A stretch of DNA of 64,000 nucleotides from an uncultured Propionivibrio sp. (GCF_963666255.1 NZ_OY762656.1:310001-374000), one strand, 5' to 3'; positions 9,491 through 19,192 are shown, numbered from the stretch's first letter. Numbers and translations are program-made. Notes: a model not told the origin generated them from the letters alone.

Positions 9491-12178
9491 ATGGCACCGC
9501 AAACCAATAACATCCCCGCCGTCGCCGACACAGACGCCGATCCGCAGGAAACGCGCGAATGGCTCGACGCGCTTGCCGCCGTCCTGGAGAACGAAGGCCC
9601 CGAACGTGCCCACTTCCTGATCGAACAGATGATCGGACAGGCGCGCGAAAAAGGCATCGACCTGCCCTACAGCGCGACGACCGAATACATCAACACGATT
9701 TCGACCGAGCGACAGCCGAACTACCCTGGCGACCCCGACATCGAAATTCGCATCCGCAACTACATCCGCTGGAACGCTCTGGCGATGGTCATGCGCGCCA
9801 ACAAGAACACCAACGTCGGCGGCCACATCGCTTCGTTCGCCTCGTCCGCCGCGCTCTATGACGTCGGCTTCAACTGGTTCTGGCGCGGACAGGACGACCC
9901 TTCGGGCGGCGACCTCGTCTTCTTCCAGGGTCACTCGGTCCCGGGCGTCTATGCGCGCGCGTTCCTGATGGGACGGCTGAGCGAGGACCAGATCAACCAT
10001 TTCCGCCAGGAAGTCGATGGCAAGGGCCTTTCCTCCTACCCGCACCCCTGGCTGATGCCGGATTTCTGGCGCTTCCCGACCGTTTCCATGGGACTCGGCC
10101 CGATCCAGGCGATTTACCAGGCGCGCTTCATGAAATACATGGAGAGCCGCAACTTCATCCCGGCCAACGACCGCAAGGTCTGGGCCTTCCTCGGCGACGG
10201 CGAAACCGACGAAGTCGAGACGCTCGGCGCCATCGGCATGGCCGCCCGCGAACGGCTCGACAACCTGATCTTCGTCATCAACTGCAACCTGCAGCGGCTT
10301 GACGGCCCGGTACGCGGCAACGGCAAGATCATCCAGGACCTCGAAGGTCAGTTCCGCGGTGCCGGCTGGAACGTCATCAAGCTGATCTGGGGGCGCTTCT
10401 GGGACCCACTCTTCGCACGCGATACCAAGGGCATTCTCAAGAAGCGCATGATGGAGGTGGTCGACGGCGAATACCAGACCTACAAGGCCAAGAACGGCGC
10501 CTACGTGCGCGAACACTTCTTCAACACGCCCGAACTCAAGGCGCTCGTCGCCGACTATACCGACCGCGAACTCTTCGAACTCAACCGCGGCGGCCATGAC
10601 ATCTTCAAGATTTTCGCAGCGTTCAAGGCGGCTGCGGAGCACAAGGGCCAACCGACGCTGATCCTGGCCAAGACGGTCAAGGGGTATGGCATGGGCGAAT
10701 CGGGCCAGGCGATGAACATCTCGCACCAGCAGAAGAAACTCGACCGCGAGGCGCTGATCGGCTTCCGCGACCGTTTCAAGCTGCCGGTACCCGACGACAA
10801 GATTGACGAACTGCCCTACCTGCGCTTTGCCGAGAATTCCGAGGAATACAAATACATGCACGAGCGCCGCGCCGCGCTCGGCAGTTACCTGACACGCCGG
10901 CGCACGCACGCGGCACCGCTCGAAGTGCCGCCGCTCTCGGCCTTCGAGCCACTGCTCAAATCTTCCGGCGAGGGCCGCGAGGTGTCGACAACGATGGCCA
11001 TCGTCCGCCTGCTCAACATCCTGCTCAAGGACAAGCAGATCGGCAAGCGCGTCGTCCCGATCGTCCCCGACGAATCCCGCACCTTCGGCATGGAAGGCCT
11101 GTTCCGTCAGATCGGCATCTGGAACCAGCAAGGCCAGAACTACGTCCCCGAAGACCACGACCAGCTGATGTTCTACAAGGAGTCGAAGACCGGCCAGGTG
11201 CTGCAGGAAGGCATCAACGAAGCCGGGGCGATGAGCGACTGGATCGCGGCGGCGACCGCCTACTCGGTGCATAACGAGCAGATGATCCCGTTCTACATCT
11301 GCTACTCGATGTTTGGCCTGCAGCGCACCATGGACCTCTATTGGGCCGCCGCCGACCAGCGCGCGCGCGGCTTCCTGATCGGCGGCACTGCCGGCCGCAC
11401 GACGCTCAACGGCGAAGGCCTGCAGCACGAGGACGGCCACTCGCTGATCCTCTCCGGCCTGATCCCGAACTGCATCAGCTACGATCCGACCTTCGCCTAC
11501 GAAGTTGCCGTCGTCATGCAGGACGGCATGCGCCGGATGTTCGCCGAACAGCAGGACGTGTTCTATTACATCACTGTCATGAACGAGAACTACGAGCACC
11601 CGGAAATGCCGGCCGGCGCCGAGCAGGACATCGTCAAGGGTCTCTATCTCTTCCGCAACGGCGCCGAGGGCAACGCAAAAACGCCGCGCGTGCAGTTGCT
11701 CGGCTCCGGCACGATCTTCCGTGAGGTCATCGCCGCCGCCGAACTGCTCAAGGCCGACTGGGGCGTCGATGCCGACCTCTGGGGTTGCCCGAGCTTCAGC
11801 GAACTCGCGCGAGACGGCAACGACGCCGCGCGCTGGAACCTGCTGCATCCGACCGAAATGCCGCGCCAGTCGCACGTCGCGCAGCGCCTCGGCGGCACCC
11901 GCGGCCCGATCGTCGCCGCCACCGACTACGTCCGCCTCTATGCCGAACAGATTCGTCCGTTCATCGACCGCCGCTACGTCACGCTCGGCACCGACGGCTT
12001 CGGCCGCTCCGACACGCGCGAGGCGCTGCGCCGCTTCTTCGAGGTGGATCGTTACTGGGTGACTGTCGCCGCGCTGAAGGCACTGGCCGACGACGGCGTC
12101 ATTGCCGCAAGCACGGTTGCCGAAGCCATCGCAAAATACGGAATCGACATCAACAAGCCGAATCCGCTGACGGTATAA
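9491..12178 (+). CDS. aceE: Pyruvate dehydrogenase E1 component (homodimeric type)
   Basis: This 895-residue enzyme decarboxylates pyruvate with thiamine diphosphate and passes the acetyl group to lipoyl-E2. The length and sequence match the E. coli AceE type (887 residues). Diagnostic segments are the ThDP motif FLGDGETDEVE (~233-243) ending in NCNLQRLDGPV, and the N-terminal ETREWLDAL. ATG 9491 has AGGAG 7 bp upstream; an earlier in-frame codon at 9410 lacks homology. It is first in the aceE-aceF-lpdA operon, 16 bp ahead of aceF. Confidence 0.97.
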   Translation: MAPQTNNIPAVADTDADPQETREWLDALAAVLENEGPERAHFLIEQMIGQAREKGIDLPYSATTEYINTISTERQPNYPGDPDIEIRIRNYIRWNALAMVMRANKNTNVGGHIASFASSAALYDVGFNWFWRGQDDPSGGDLVFFQGHSVPGVYARAFLMGRLSEDQINHFRQEVDGKGLSSYPHPWLMPDFWRFPTVSMGLGPIQAIYQARFMKYMESRNFIPANDRKVWAFLGDGETDEVETLGAIGMAARERLDNLIFVINCNLQRLDGPVRGNGKIIQDLEGQFRGAGWNVIKLIWGRFWDPLFARDTKGILKKRMMEVVDGEYQTYKAKNGAYVREHFFNTPELKALVADYTDRELFELNRGGHDIFKIFAAFKAAAEHKGQPTLILAKTVKGYGMGESGQAMNISHQQKKLDREALIGFRDRFKLPVPDDKIDELPYLRFAENSEEYKYMHERRAALGSYLTRRRTHAAPLEVPPLSAFEPLLKSSGEGREVSTTMAIVRLLNILLKDKQIGKRVVPIVPDESRTFGMEGLFRQIGIWNQQGQNYVPEDHDQLMFYKESKTGQVLQEGINEAGAMSDWIAAATAYSVHNEQMIPFYICYSMFGLQRTMDLYWAAADQRARGFLIGGTAGRTTLNGEGLQHEDGHSLILSGLIPNCISYDPTFAYEVAVVMQDGMRRMFAEQQDVFYYITVMNENYEHPEMPAGAEQDIVKGLYLFRNGAEGNAKTPRVQLLGSGTIFREVIAAAELLKADWGVDADLWGCPSFSELARDGNDAARWNLLHPTEMPRQSHVAQRLGGTRGPIVAATDYVRLYAEQIRPFIDRRYVTLGTDGFGRSDTREALRRFFEVDRYWVTVAALKALADDGVIAASTVAEAIAKYGIDINKPNPLTV

Positions 12179-12194
12179 CCAGGGAGAACCGCAC

Positions 12195-13538
12195 ATGAGT
12201 CAGCTTACCGAAATCAAGGTCCCGGACATCGGTGATTACACCGACATTCCGGTCATCGAACTCTGCGTCGCCGTCGGCGACACGGTGGCGATCGACGACG
12301 CGCTCGTCACGCTCGAATCCGACAAGGCGACGATGGACGTGCCGGCCTCATCCGCCGGCATCGTCAAGGAACTGCGCGTCAAGCTTGGCGACCGCGTCTC
12401 GCAGGGCAGCGTCGTTGCCGTCGTCGAGGCCGCCGGCGCTGCCGCCGCACCATCCGAGCCAGTCGCGTCGGTTGTCCCGCCGCCCGCCGCCACGCCGCCC
12501 GCGCCAGCCGTAGCGAAAGCCGCGGCTGCCACGCCGACACCGGTTGCCGCACCCGCCAATCTGCCACCGGCCGCCCCGCCGATCCCGACCTCGCCGAACG
12601 CGCCGATCACCCACACCCATGCCAGCCCGTCGGTACGCCTGCTGGCGCGCGAACTCGGCGTGACGCTGACGCAAGTACCCGCCTCGGGTCCGAAAGGTCG
12701 CATCCTGCGTGAAGACGTCATCGCCTACGTCAAGGGCGCCATGCTGTCCGGCCCCGCTACCGTCGCAGCCGCCGCCCCGACGCCTGCCGGCGCCAGCCTC
12801 GGCGGACTCGATCTCCTGCCCTGGCCGAAGGTCGACTTCGAGAAGTTCGGCCCGATCGAGCGCCAGCCGCTCTCGCGCATCAAGAAGATTTCCGGCCAGA
12901 ACCTGGCGCGCAACTGGGTGATGATCCCGGCCGTCACCTACCACGACGAAGCCGACATCACCGAGCTGGAGGCCTTCCGCCTGCAGCTCAACAAGGAAAA
13001 CGAGAAAGGCGGCGCCAAGATCACGATGCTTGCCTTTGTCATCAAGGCCTGCCAGATCGCGCTCGCCAAATACCCGGAATTCAACAGTTCGCTCGACGGC
13101 GACACCCTGATCCTGAAGAAGTATTTCAACATCGGCTTCGCCGCCGACACGCCAAACGGCCTCGTCGTCCCGGTCATCAAGAACGTCGATCAGAAATCGG
13201 TGAGCCAGCTCGCCGTCGAATGCGGTGAACTCGCCAGGAAGGCGCGCGACGGCAAGCTCGGCCCGGCCGACATGAGCGGCGCCGGCTTCACGATTTCAAG
13301 CGTCGGCGGCATCGGTGGCACCAGTTTCTCGCCGATCGTCAACGCGCCCGAAGTCGCCATCCTCGGCGTTTCCAAGTCGGTGATGAAACCGGTCTGGAAC
13401 GGCGAGACCTTCGTCCCGCGCCTGATCCTGCCGCTCTCGCTCTCTGCCGATCACCGCGTCATCGACGGCGCGCTCGGCACGCGCTTCAACGCCTATGTCG
13501 CGCAACTGCTCTCCGACATGCGTCGGGCATTGGTCTGA
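12195..13538 (+). CDS. aceF: Dihydrolipoamide acetyltransferase, E2 of pyruvate dehydrogenase
   Basis: This 447-residue E2 carries one lipoyl domain (residues 1-80; lipoyl-lysine in ESDKATMDVP near 45). An Ala/Pro-rich hinge follows, then an E1/E3-binding domain (SPSVRLLARELGV, ~143-180) and the acetyltransferase domain with the C-terminal catalytic motif DHRVIDGA. E. coli E2 has three lipoyl domains; a single one is usual where E3 also has a lipoyl domain, as here. An AGGGAG ribosome-binding site lies 8 bp before the ATG. It transfers acetyl groups to CoA in the core of the complex. Confidence 0.96.
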   Translation: MSQLTEIKVPDIGDYTDIPVIELCVAVGDTVAIDDALVTLESDKATMDVPASSAGIVKELRVKLGDRVSQGSVVAVVEAAGAAAAPSEPVASVVPPPAATPPAPAVAKAAAATPTPVAAPANLPPAAPPIPTSPNAPITHTHASPSVRLLARELGVTLTQVPASGPKGRILREDVIAYVKGAMLSGPATVAAAAPTPAGASLGGLDLLPWPKVDFEKFGPIERQPLSRIKKISGQNLARNWVMIPAVTYHDEADITELEAFRLQLNKENEKGGAKITMLAFVIKACQIALAKYPEFNSSLDGDTLILKKYFNIGFAADTPNGLVVPVIKNVDQKSVSQLAVECGELARKARDGKLGPADMSGAGFTISSVGGIGGTSFSPIVNAPEVAILGVSKSVMKPVWNGETFVPRLILPLSLSADHRVIDGALGTRFNAYVAQLLSDMRRALV

Positions 13539-13549
13539 GAGGAACCGAC

Positions 13550-15361
13550 ATGAGCCAACTCATCGAAATCAAGGTTCCCGACATCGGCAATTTTCATGAC
13601 GTCCCGATCATCGAACTGGCCGTCAAGCCCGGCGACGCCGTCAAGGCCGAGGATCCGCTGCTGACACTCGAATCGGACAAGGCCACCATCGACATTCCCA
13701 GCCCTTGTGACGGCGTCATCACCGCCTTCAAGGTCGCCGTCGGCGACCGCGTCTCGGAAGGCACGATCGTCGCAATCATCGACGCTGCTGGTGCCACGGC
13801 CGCCGCAAGCGCAGAACCCGCCGCTGCGACGCCCCCCGCCGCACCGGCTGCCGCGCCCGCTGCACCGGCAGCCGCATCCGCGCCGACGCCATCGGCATTT
13901 TCAGGCGCGGCCGACATCGACTGCGACATGCTCGTTCTCGGCGCCGGCCCCGGCGGTTATTCGGCCGCGTTCCGCAGCGCCGACCTCGGCCTCAAGACCG
14001 TGCTCGTCGAACGTTACGGCACGCTCGGCGGCGTCTGCCTCAATGTCGGCTGCATCCCCTCCAAGGCATTGCTGCACGTCACCGCGGTACTCGACGAAAC
14101 GAAGCACCTCGCCGACTGCGGCGTCACCTTCGCACCGCCGCAGATCGACATCGACGCCCTGCGCGCGCACAAGGCCAAGGTCGTCAAGAAACTGACCACC
14201 GGTCTCGTTGGCATGGCCAAGGCACGCAAGGTCGAGGTCGTGCGCGGCCTCGGCCGCTTCCTCGACGCGCATCACCTCGAAGTCGCCGTCACCGATGGCA
14301 AGGGCCAGGATACGACCGGCGCCAAAAAAGTGCTGCGCTTCAAGCAGTGCATCGTCGCTGTCGGTTCGTCGGCGGTGCATCTGCCCTTCATTCCGGAAGA
14401 CCCGCGCATCGTCGACTCGACCGGCGCGCTCGAACTGCGCACGGTCAATGGCGCCATTCCGAAAAAGTTGCTCGTCATCGGCGGCGGCATCATTGGCCTC
14501 GAAATGGCCACCGTCTACTCAAGCCTCGGCACCAAGGTCGACGTCGTCGAAATGCTCGACGCGATCATGCAGGGACCGGATCGCGACGCTGTCAAGGTCT
14601 GGGAAAAGCAGAACGGGCACCGTTTCGAACGCGTCATGCTGAAGACCAAAACCGTTGCCGTCGACGCCCGCGAAGACGGTCTCTGGGTCAAGTTCGACGG
14701 CGAAAATGCGCCTTCGGCCGACGCCGTGCGTTATGACATGATCCTGCAGTCGGCCGGACGCCGGCCGAACGGTTCAAAGGTTGCCGCCGAGAATGCCGGC
14801 GTCGCCGTCGACGAACGCGGCTTCATCCCGGTCGATACGCAGATGCGCACCAATGTACCGCACATCTTCGCCATCGGCGACGTCGTCGGCAATCCGATGC
14901 TGGCGCACAAGGCGGTGCATGAAGCGCACGTCGCCGCCGAAGTCGCAGCCGGGCAGAAAACCGGCTTCGATGCCACAGTCATTCCTGGCGTCGCCTACAC
15001 GCACCCGGAAGTCGCGTGGGTTGGCGTCGGCGAAGACCAGGCCAAGCGCGAGGGACGTTCGATCGAAACCGCCAAGTTCCCGTGGGCGGCATCGGGCCGC
15101 GCCATCGCCAACGGTGCCGAGTACGGATTCACCAAACTCGTCTTCGACGCCGAAACGCATCGCGTCATTGGCGGCACGATCGTCGGCCCCTCGGCCGGTG
15201 ACATGATCGGTGAAATTGCGCTGGCCATCGAGATGGGCGCCGACGCCGTCGACATCGGCAAAACGATCCATCCGCACCCGACGCTCGGCGAAACGATCGG
15301 GATGGCAGCCGAAGTCGCTCACGGCAGTTGCACGGACATCCCGCCTGCACGCAAGCGCTGA
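13550..15361 (+). CDS. lpdA: Dihydrolipoamide dehydrogenase with N-terminal lipoyl domain, E3
   Basis: This 603-residue protein reoxidises dihydrolipoamide with FAD and NAD+. Residues 1-80 are a lipoyl domain closely resembling that of the preceding aceF (ESDKATIDIP), followed by an Ala/Pro linker. The flavoprotein starts at ~125 with the FAD motif GAGPGGYSAA, then the redox disulfide GGVCLNVGCIPSK and the NAD motif GGGIIGLEMA. It ends with the active-site HPHPTLGE. Lipoyl-fused E3 is known in Betaproteobacteria and Neisseria. It is the last gene of the operon and is followed by a strong terminator. Confidence 0.96.
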   Translation: MSQLIEIKVPDIGNFHDVPIIELAVKPGDAVKAEDPLLTLESDKATIDIPSPCDGVITAFKVAVGDRVSEGTIVAIIDAAGATAAASAEPAAATPPAAPAAAPAAPAAASAPTPSAFSGAADIDCDMLVLGAGPGGYSAAFRSADLGLKTVLVERYGTLGGVCLNVGCIPSKALLHVTAVLDETKHLADCGVTFAPPQIDIDALRAHKAKVVKKLTTGLVGMAKARKVEVVRGLGRFLDAHHLEVAVTDGKGQDTTGAKKVLRFKQCIVAVGSSAVHLPFIPEDPRIVDSTGALELRTVNGAIPKKLLVIGGGIIGLEMATVYSSLGTKVDVVEMLDAIMQGPDRDAVKVWEKQNGHRFERVMLKTKTVAVDAREDGLWVKFDGENAPSADAVRYDMILQSAGRRPNGSKVAAENAGVAVDERGFIPVDTQMRTNVPHIFAIGDVVGNPMLAHKAVHEAHVAAEVAAGQKTGFDATVIPGVAYTHPEVAWVGVGEDQAKREGRSIETAKFPWAASGRAIANGAEYGFTKLVFDAETHRVIGGTIVGPSAGDMIGEIALAIEMGADAVDIGKTIHPHPTLGETIGMAAEVAHGSCTDIPPARKR

Positions 15362-15380
15362 GGCGAAGATTCAGCACGCA

Positions 15381-15420
15381 ACGCACCGGCCGCTGCACGC
15401 GCCGGTGCGTTTTTATTTTT
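15381..15420 (+). terminator. Rho-independent terminator of the aceE-aceF-lpdA operon
   Basis: A 10-bp perfect stem, ACGCACCGGC / GCCGGTGCGT (15381-15390 and 15401-15410), is followed by TTTTATTTTT, 20 bp after the lpdA stop. Confidence 0.93.
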
Positions 15421-15501
15421 GCGACCAAAGCGCCGTCCGGATCGATCGACACCGGGATATGACGTTGTCGATACAGTGCACTCCGCTGCAACCTGCCGCG
15501 T

Positions 15502-15906
15502 TCACCGGGCCTGCAGCACGCAGCTCCACACCAGAACGACGTTGAACAGCGCCAGCAACACCGCGGCGCTGCCAATATCCTTGGCGCGTTTCGACAGGTG
15601 ATGACGATCGAGCGAGATGCGATCAACCGCCGCCTCGATCGCCGAATTCACCAGTTCAACGATCAGCACCAGCAGGACGCTGGCGATCATCAGGGCGCGG
15701 CCAATCCCGCCCACCGACAACACAAAGCTTGTCGGAATCAAGACCGCCGCCAGCAACGCTTCCTGGCGAAACGCATCTTCGCAGCGCAAAGCCTCGCGCA
15801 GACCCGAAAGACTGTAGTGCAAGGCGTTCCACATACGCCTCAGGCCAGTCTTGCCCTTAAATGGACTCTCTTCCGCCACAAACACCCTTTCCTGTAATTT
15901 CCGCAA
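15502..15906 (-). CDS. dgkA: Diacylglycerol kinase
   Basis: This 134-residue inner-membrane enzyme phosphorylates diacylglycerol, recycling it to phosphatidic acid. It shows the family pattern: ESPFKGKTGLRRMWNA at the N-terminus, the amphipathic FRQEA segment, and the catalytic/Mg-binding VELVNSAIEAAVDRI helix followed by RAKDIGSAAV. Three transmembrane helices are expected. It lies tail-to-tail with lpdA and 12 bp downstream of the broken phosphoesterase gene, with which it probably once shared a transcript. Confidence 0.94.
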   Translation of the reverse strand: MRKLQERVFVAEESPFKGKTGLRRMWNALHYSLSGLREALRCEDAFRQEALLAAVLIPTSFVLSVGGIGRALMIASVLLVLIVELVNSAIEAAVDRISLDRHHLSKRAKDIGSAAVLLALFNVVLVWSCVLQAR

Positions 15907-15918
15907 AACAGCGCGGCA

Positions 15919-16324
15919 TCAGATGCGAGGACTTAACGGCATCGACGGCGTGCAGACGCTGCCGCGATGAACCAATTCGAGCCGACCGTCGAGGTGCTCG
16001 ACGATGGCCGTGCAACTATCGACCCTGTCGCCGCAATTGGCGTAGGTCATTCCGTCGATATCCCGAATCGTCGCCCAATGAATGTGACCGCAGATAATCC
16101 CATCGAGTCCGCGCAGGCGCGCGGCGCAGGATTTTCTGCACGAAGGTAAGCTGTGCCTCGGTCCACACGACATGGCGCTGCAGAGCCCAGAAATCGACGA
16201 TATCCCCCACCAGAAAAACGCTCTTCGCCTCGTAGTCACGGAGAAAATCGAGCAACCGTCGTGCCTGGCAGGCACGTGTTCCGAGATGGATATCCGAGAG
16301 AAAGATGGATCGAACCGCTGGCAT
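15919..16324 (-). pseudogene. Broken LpxH-like metallophosphoesterase (UDP-2,3-diacylglucosamine hydrolase family)
   Basis: The first ~70 codons (from ATG 16324) encode a calcineurin-like phosphoesterase start with the metal motifs SDIHLG and GDIVDFWAL. After QKILRRA, near 16125, homology moves to another reading frame as LRGLDGIICGHIHWATIRDI and ends EHLDGRLELVHRGS. The middle of the protein, which should contain the GNHD metal-binding block, is missing: roughly 110-120 residues compared with ~260-residue relatives. An internal deletion plus frameshift therefore inactivated it. The family cleaves UDP-diacylglucosamine in lipid A synthesis or related substrates; a functional copy must lie elsewhere if needed. 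Confidence 0.85.
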
Positions 16325-16701
16325 GGCGCGCATGGTGCCGTGCCCATGTTACGCCGCTGCGTCGGCGGCATGACATTAGTGTTGCAACGGAAAGAAATGC
16401 AACTGGCCAACAAGATCGCGACCGGAGCAAGCGTGACGCATGAGTCAACGATCGCCGTCACGTGCGCCACCGGCTGGCATCATCCCGCAACTGCCGCCGC
16501 ACTGTCTGCGACACGACAACATTTCTAGATGATCCGACGTTCGAATATGAAATTACGTGTGACACCCGCTTCATAAACGCTCACCTGCCGGTGCCAACGA
16601 AACACTTCCGATGGCACATTACCAACAGGCAATACCATTCCGATGCGCAAACGGCATTCGGACGCCCGGCAATGCCGGGACGCCCGAATGCCGCAAGATC
16701 A
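16325..16701. other. Intergenic region, no gene seen
   Basis: These 377 bp between the phosphoesterase pseudogene and the second RTX gene hold only short frames without family character. The one structural element is the hairpin near the right end, listed separately. Confidence 0.55.
16654..16691 (-). terminator. Hairpin just after the second RTX gene
   Basis: A long imperfect stem, GCATTCGGACGCCCGGCA pairing with the GCCGGGACGCCCGAATGC side, has one bulge and lies 11 bp past the RTX stop codon. There is no U-run on the minus strand, so it is only a possible terminator. Confidence 0.45.
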
Positions 16702-18078
16702 TTACACCATCGCATTTGCGGCATAAATCGCCGTGACGCGACCCTGGTAGTCAGCGGGCGCCAATGTCGTCCCTGCCGGTGGCGCCGCCATCTGCGCCAT
16801 CGCGCTGATCAGGTTACTGACGGTGGCGTCGGCATGCCACTGCAGCATCACGTCCCCGTAGGCAAGCTGACGCGCCCTCGACGACACTTTGGAAATGGCC
16901 GTATCTCCATAGTCTTCGGTCGCCCACGACAACGCGCAGACGATTGCATCGGCATTGGCGGCTGCCAGCACCTTGCCATCGCTCGACACGAAGCGTTCAA
17001 CCTGGTACTGCGTGCCGGCATAGTGGTTCTGGATCGTCACCTTGTTGGTCGGGTTGTTGCCGCTCGCATCCTGACTGCCCATGATGTCGATGACAAGGTC
17101 ATTGCCACTTCGCCGGAACCACAGCTGATCGGCACGCGCGTCGATGAACAGCGTGTCGCGGTTTCCCGCGGACGCATCGTTCTCGACGATCAGGTCGGCG
17201 CCGCAACCGCGATCGAAGCGGTAGATATCGTTGCCAGCACCTCCGTACAAAGTATCGTTGCCGCCCGCGCCATACAGGATGTCGTTGCCTTCATACCCCT
17301 CCAGAACGCTCCCCCAGTCGTTGCCCCACAGCACGTTATTGAGCGTGTTGCCGTGCAGATTCATCACCGCCCCGACGCGGTTGCTGGCGACCGCTGCCTC
17401 GACCTCCTGCCCCCAGGGCGGTTCGCCCCAACCGCCGGACAGCGCGTAGCCGCCCCAACCGGCTGCCGCCGCCGTATCGATCAGCAGCGTATCGATCCCG
17501 CCGCCCGCCGCCTCGATGATTTTGTCGCCATACTTGTCGTCGATGACATAGACATCGTTTCCGGCACCGCCGATCATCGTATCCAGCCCGGCTCCACCGT
17601 CGAGCACGTCGTTCCCGGCGCCGCCGAGCAGCGAGTCGTTGCCATCGCCGCCGTCCAGCGTGTCATTGCCGCCCTGCCCGTAAAGATGGTTGGCGCCGCT
17701 GTTGCCGGTGATCACGTTAATCAGCGCATTGCCGGTCCCGTCGATGTTTGCCCCCCCTGTCAAGGTCAGATTCTCGATGTCGCCGCGCACCTGTGCTCCG
17801 GGCTGAAGGCTGAAGCTGATCGAACTCTCCACCGTATCGATCCCGGAACTGTAGATTTCATCGACGGCATCCCTGGAATTATCGACACGATACAGATCGT
17901 CGCCGTTCCCGCCCGCCATCCGATCCTCACCTGCGCCGCCGTCCAGCGTGTCGTTGCCGGCCCCGCCCGACAGCCCGTCATTGCCAGCCCCACCGGATAG
18001 CGAGTCGTCCCCGTCCAGCCCGAACAGACCGTCGTTCCCCGAACCTCCGATCAGCGTATGGTTCGACGACGTCACCAC
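16702..18078 (-). CDS. Orphan RTX calcium-binding protein, possibly 5'-truncated
   Basis: This protein of about 458 residues starts almost at once with RTX nonapeptides (GGSGNDGLFGLDGDDSL), followed by one ENLTLTGGANIDGTGN-type module and more nonapeptides. A haemolysin-type C-terminal domain ends APADYQGRVTAIYAANAMV, typical of type I secreted proteins. The only nearby initiation codon is GTG at 18078, without a good ribosome-binding site. The frame stays open upstream for ~41 codons to a stop near 18195 with no ATG, which hints that a longer N-terminus was lost. No exporter gene adjoins it; it might use the exporter at 6568-8787. Function is unknown beyond calcium binding and probable secretion. 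Confidence 0.72.
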   Translation of the reverse strand: MVTSSNHTLIGGSGNDGLFGLDGDDSLSGGAGNDGLSGGAGNDTLDGGAGEDRMAGGNGDDLYRVDNSRDAVDEIYSSGIDTVESSISFSLQPGAQVRGDIENLTLTGGANIDGTGNALINVITGNSGANHLYGQGGNDTLDGGDGNDSLLGGAGNDVLDGGAGLDTMIGGAGNDVYVIDDKYGDKIIEAAGGGIDTLLIDTAAAAGWGGYALSGGWGEPPWGQEVEAAVASNRVGAVMNLHGNTLNNVLWGNDWGSVLEGYEGNDILYGAGGNDTLYGGAGNDIYRFDRGCGADLIVENDASAGNRDTLFIDARADQLWFRRSGNDLVIDIMGSQDASGNNPTNKVTIQNHYAGTQYQVERFVSSDGKVLAAANADAIVCALSWATEDYGDTAISKVSSRARQLAYGDVMLQWHADATVSNLISAMAQMAAPPAGTTLAPADYQGRVTAIYAANAMV

Positions 18079-18529
18079 CTGGATCGCCAGCGACGGGTCG
18101 TAGCACCGCTTCCCGCCAGACTGAAGATCGCCACCTGGCAGATAAGCGTTACCGCAGTCCTTGCCGAAGCAAGGCTGGATTCTTATCGTCAGAATTTAGA
18201 AGTCCGGATCTGACATCGACTACCGTAAAAAACAATCGGCGCGCGATTGCTAGACCTCGGGGGAAACGCCCCGAACATGATGTTGAGGATCTTTTTGGTC
18301 CATTGCCCTTACTGGTATTTTTGACAGGCAAGCAGACTTTATGTCTTTGGGGAGTAAAAACATATTAACTATTTAACGACTTCTCCAATATTTATGACAT
18401 TTCTTGCGTCAGCCTCTCCCGCGATTCGCATGACGACCTGCTCGACGTGCAAGCGCACCACGGCACCGCTGTGCGCTTCCGGTCCATTCCGATAAAATGT
18501 GCGCTTCATTTACCGCGAATCTTCCCAAA
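18079..18529. other. Region between the second RTX gene and rpiA
   Basis: No complete gene is supported. On the minus strand the RTX frame continues open to about 18195. CAATCG / CGATTG (18233-18238, 18244-18249) followed by a T-run on that strand (18226-18232) looks like a small terminator facing the RTX gene, so whatever lay upstream may have been a separate unit. 18340-18400 is AT-rich. TAAAAT at 18493-18498 is a likely -10 element for rpiA. Confidence 0.5.
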
Positions 18530-19192
18530 ATGACTCAGGATGAACTCAAACAAGCGGTCGCCGAAGCGGCACTCGTGCATGTCGTCGAAGGCCGCCTCGT
18601 CGGTGTCGGCACCGGTTCAACGGCACGCTTGTTCATTGAGGCGCTCGCCGGCATCAAGGACCGCATCGCCGGCGCCGTCGCCAGCTCCGAGGACACGCGT
18701 CGCCGCCTCGAAGGCCACGGCATCCGCGTTTACGACCTCAACGAAGTCACCGACCTGCCCGTCTATATCGACGGCGCCGACGAAATTACTGCCGAAATGC
18801 ACATGATCAAGGGCGGCGGCGGCGCGCTGACGCGCGAGAAGATCGTCTCCGCCGTCGCGCAGAAGTTCGTCTGCATCGTCGACGGCACGAAGTATGTCGA
18901 TGTACTCGGCCGCTTCCCGTTGCCGGTCGAGGTCATCCCGATGGCGCGAGCCCAGGTCGCGCGCGAACTCACGCGCCTCGGCGGCCGTCCGGTACTGCGC
19001 GAAGGCTTCGTCACCGACAATGGCAACATCATTCTTGACGTACACGGACTGCAGATCGTCGACCCGGTCGCTTTCGAAAGCGAAATCGACCATCTCGCCG
19101 GCGTCGTCACCAACGGCCTCTTCGCCCGCCGCGCCGCCAACGTTTGCCTGATGGGCACCGACAAGGGCGTTCTCACGCTGACCGCCGACTAA
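18530..19192 (+). CDS. rpiA: Ribose-5-phosphate isomerase A
   Basis: This 220-residue cytosolic enzyme interconverts ribose-5-P and ribulose-5-P in the pentose phosphate pathway. Family motifs are [34 protein letters not shown] (active-site Asp residues), [13 protein letters not shown] (catalytic Glu and Lys) and DNGNIILDV. The ATG at 18530 (MTQDELKQ) is preferred over the in-frame ATG at 18497, because the latter overlaps a TAAAAT -10-like hexamer and adds a non-conserved leader. It stands alone as a single gene. Confidence 0.95.
   Translation: MTQDELKQAVAEAALVHVVEGRLVGVGTGSTARLFIEALAGIKDRIAGAVASSEDTRRRLEGHGIRVYDLNEVTDLPVYIDGADEITAEMHMIKGGGGALTREKIVSAVAQKFVCIVDGTKYVDVLGRFPLPVEVIPMARAQVARELTRLGGRPVLREGFVTDNGNIILDVHGLQIVDPVAFESEIDHLAGVVTNGLFARRAANVCLMGTDKGVLTLTAD

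Noticed and set aside
9383-12196. 937-codon open frame on the minus strand across aceE
   Set aside because: It is the antisense of aceE, which has full family homology, an operon context and a ribosome-binding site. The C-ending codon bias of this genome removes stop codons from the opposite strand. The translation is biased toward Ala, Val, Asp, Glu and Arg without any domain.
13550-15361. lpdA with fused lipoyl domain as a novelty
   Set aside because: Lipoyl-fused E3 is established in Betaproteobacteria and Neisseria.
16462-18000. 512-codon plus-strand frame opposite the second RTX gene
   Set aside because: The minus frame gives a textbook RTX protein, and the plus frame has no family character.
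18497-18529. Upstream ATG for rpiA
   Set aside because: It overlaps a TAAAAT promoter-like hexamer, and the added residues are not conserved.
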